Source: Polytrichum commune (Eukaryota; Streptophyta; Polytrichopsida; Polytrichales; Polytrichaceae). Taken from it: DNA of 64,000 nt. Below the pieces are notes generated by a model. It saw nothing but the letters and a program-made list of their open reading frames with translations. It was not told the origin of the DNA and ran no database searches. The position numbers and the translations under genes were made by a program. The DNA lies in contig OX485804.1 in the NCBI GenBank assembly GCA_950295325.1, positions 60,666,533 to 60,730,532 of the forward strand, given 5' to 3'. Position 1 is the first letter of the stretch. Each line of letters opens with the position of its first letter. This document shows positions 61,911 to 64,000 of this stretch, piece after piece.

Positions 61911-62064
61911 TTCATTTATCATTTAACCTAGAAGTAGTGGTTAATAGGGTTTCAATAATAAAATATTAGATCGTTTAAAGAAATGTATATTTAGAAAGTA
62001 GCTTAGTAAATAAAATCCTAAGAGAATAAGCATCAATTCTTTTATTAAATGAATATTTCAAAAT

Positions 62065-62092
62065 AACACTATATTCGTTAAATTGAGACTTT
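62065..62092 (+). repeat. E2 terminal inverted repeat
   Basis: Identical to the E1 terminal repeat. Confidence 0.93.
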
Positions 62093-62595
62093 CTCTAGTC
62101 TCAAATTAATATATGGATCAAACAACATTCCGTGTTCCGAAACTATATTGCGAACAATCTCAAATATATTATATGTTCTAATATCCCAAATCTATTATGT
62201 GTGGACATAAGCACATATGGTAGAGCACTCAACACCAACTTCATCAATAAAAACACTTTGGGTAGAGCACTCCAAACTAGTTTCACCCAAAAAACATATA
62301 AAATGATTTCTATTATTAGCATGGTCAATAAAATATAGACATTGCAACATACAAAGTACATGCAATAAATGCATTTTTCTTCAATGGAAAATTTAGTCCC
62401 AAACTTAATAAAAAAATGAACTTCACAATTGTATTGAAATATAGTAAATGGATATTCATCCAACCCCAAACAATATAGCATTCGCAAGTTCTACCCAAAC
62501 TTTGCCCCAAGTTTGAGGAGCACACATATGAGTAATATATATTCGTCGAATTACTGTTTACACTATAATCATGCTAACACAATCCTACCAACTTC

Positions 62596-64000
62596 TCATT
62601 CAACGTGGGTTGCTTCTTCTGCGATCCGAGCAAGGTTGTCTTTTGCAAAAGTTATGTACTTTTGAGGGATGGACACTGATCCACTATGATTTTTCCGTGG
62701 TTTCCATGCTATGAATATGGAATCTGTATCTACCCAAGATGGACCGTGCTCAGAATCCACCTTCCACCGAAAGTTAGGGTTTGTATCCCAGCCTGTATAA
62801 TGCCGAACAACATCTTCATTCCGTGCTGTCGGTCGGTAGTACTCTACTTGTATTTGTCGAAAATGAGGGCTGGAAGTTACAAAATTTGGTTTGGACAAAG
62901 CTCTTGCCACCCACACTGGCTTTGCATATGTCTCATCTCCAGGACGCAAAATGAGCATATAACCTTCATGACAATCCACTGCAATGCGGAAAGATGGTGG
63001 CGGACGACTACTAGCAGGCCCCACGTAATGGTCGTCCACATCAAACTCCTCACGAACCTCTCCATTACTCAAAAGACTAGCCTCCGAAGTTTGTACATTG
63101 ACACGTGTTTGTGGCCAAAACCCATGCCTTAAAGTAAGGGGTGTATCTTGATGAAGGTTTGCCAAAGCGCCACGAACACGTGTCCAATATTGTATCCAAC
63201 TTCCGTAACGAAGCCAACACGATCCACCAACATCCGCTACCCTCAAACTCTCCCAATATTGTATGAAGCCTGATATGCCTTTACAAATGTCCTCCAAATT
63301 CTTCATGGGTATTGGTTTGCAAGGCTTAGGCTCTCCGTCAGGCAACATCGTCCTTCCCTCCCCATCAACACGCCATACAAGGAGACCCTCCGGCGGGCTC
63401 CAGTCTTGTGACGTGCACAACAACTTATATTGCATGGCGGGGACACCATCGTCACGCACGTAGAACCGAAATTGTTGTGCCTTCGTATGTCCGATCAATC
63501 GGTGAGCTCCGCTTCGAATATACGGTTCTATAAATGCCTTGAAGTCTGGAACCTCCTTGATCATATGGGGGATGATGGGAATGTTCTCCAAATCCATGTA
63601 CGACTTCATCAACAATGGGATTGTCGGAAAATCCTCCTCGCGCAACTTCATGCTCCACCGCCCAAAAGATGCATCGATATCGTCGTGCGTGTGGCCTACC
63701 AATAGAAAGGACACAAAAACCTCCTTGAAAATGCCTTTCACAACCAACAATGACCAATATGCAAAAACATATCTACTTTTATTGTCCTTCGCACAATTGT
63801 CCAATTAGACACGCAGAGTTGGGGGCAAATTCTTGGCAATCACATCTTCACTTGGTGGCTCCGGCAATGAATGCACGCATACATCTCTTCCATCCAAGAC
63901 CGCTTCATATAGAGGTGTTGATCCCGAGTTTTCAAATAACAATCTTGATGAATAGGACGGCGGTTTCTCCAAATCACGTAAAAGCTTTGCAAATGACCCT
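62596..64000 (-). pseudogene. DUF7869-like transposase copy D3, one nonsense change, partial
   Basis: Nearly identical to the second exon of D2, including LLVGHTHDDIDASFGRW, the LDNCAKDNK block and the BAH/SH3-like C-terminus ending EEATHVE. At 63808-63810 the codon before LDNC is TAA where D2 has CAA (Gln), a single C-to-T change that truncates the protein just before a probable catalytic Asp. The frame is otherwise open to the window edge. Recent loss of function is likely, or a sequencing error. Confidence 0.85.

Larger units (their letters stand above)
62065..64000. mobile_element. Composite transposon E2, inverted copy, continues past window
   Basis: It starts with the same 28-bp terminal repeat (62065-62092) and hairpin as the right end of E1. 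It is collinear with E1 in reverse, with only scattered differences up to the window edge. The left flank AAAT is the candidate 4-bp duplication; its partner is outside. Only the transposase part is visible. Confidence 0.9.

Overview
The window is nuclear DNA of a land plant. The evidence is a ten-exon polyamine oxidase gene with plant-type GT-AG introns, an F-box/kelch gene, short plant telomere-type (CCCTAAA) runs, and Ty1/copia, Ty3/gypsy-type, CACTA-like and PIF/Harbinger-like elements. The gag-like protein at 27.5-30.5 kb is of a kind I associate from memory with gymnosperms and other non-flowering vascular plants, and the DUF7869-like protein family is, as I recall, uncommon in flowering plants. 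A fern, lycophyte or gymnosperm is therefore plausible, but the species cannot be fixed from the sequence.

Layout: 0-1.3 kb, partial F-box/kelch gene (minus). 2.1-4.8 kb, decayed LTR retrotransposon with a gag remnant, split near its start codon by a 760-bp TIR transposon. 5.2-9.4 kb, decayed copia element (minus) whose LTR holds a second copy of the same TIR transposon. 9.5-10.6 kb, CACTA-like non-autonomous element. 12.9-14.6 kb, ancient decayed copy of a DUF7869-like gene (minus). 15.0-17.8 kb, satellite-like hairpin repeats with two side-by-side CACTA elements. 17.8-26 kb, mostly gene-free, with one Harbinger-like MITE. 26-31 kb, GC-rich island with a gag-like gene split by a solo LTR. 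31-37.4 kb, gene-poor AT-rich DNA with minisatellites. 37.4-48.5 kb, an 11.1-kb composite DNA transposon (called E1 here). 48.6-51.2 kb, Harbinger-like MITEs, one carrying a nested CACTA-like element. 51.7-58.2 kb, the polyamine oxidase gene. 58.2-62 kb, gene remnants. 62.07 kb to the right edge, a second, inverted copy of the composite transposon (E2).

The main discovery is E1. It has perfect 28-bp terminal inverted repeats and a 4-bp target-site duplication (GTAT). It encodes two divergent gene units. The plus-strand gene (976 aa, two exons) is DUF7869-like, with spaced acidic residues that could form an RNase H-type D-D-D site, and is the likely transposase. The minus-strand gene (four exons) joins a ParB/DGQHR-like motif, a degenerate amino-methyltransferase-like fold and an FCP1/NIF-type HAD phosphatase-like domain. 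A 22-bp palindrome centred on GGGTCGATCGACCC recurs twelve times in introns, the divergent intergenic region and coding exons of E1. The old copy at 13 kb shows a different intron pattern from the E1 gene, so introns were gained or lost inside this family.

Except for the polyamine oxidase and the F-box gene, nearly everything recognisable here is mobile-element derived. Family names and remote similarities are from memory of protein families; no search was run.
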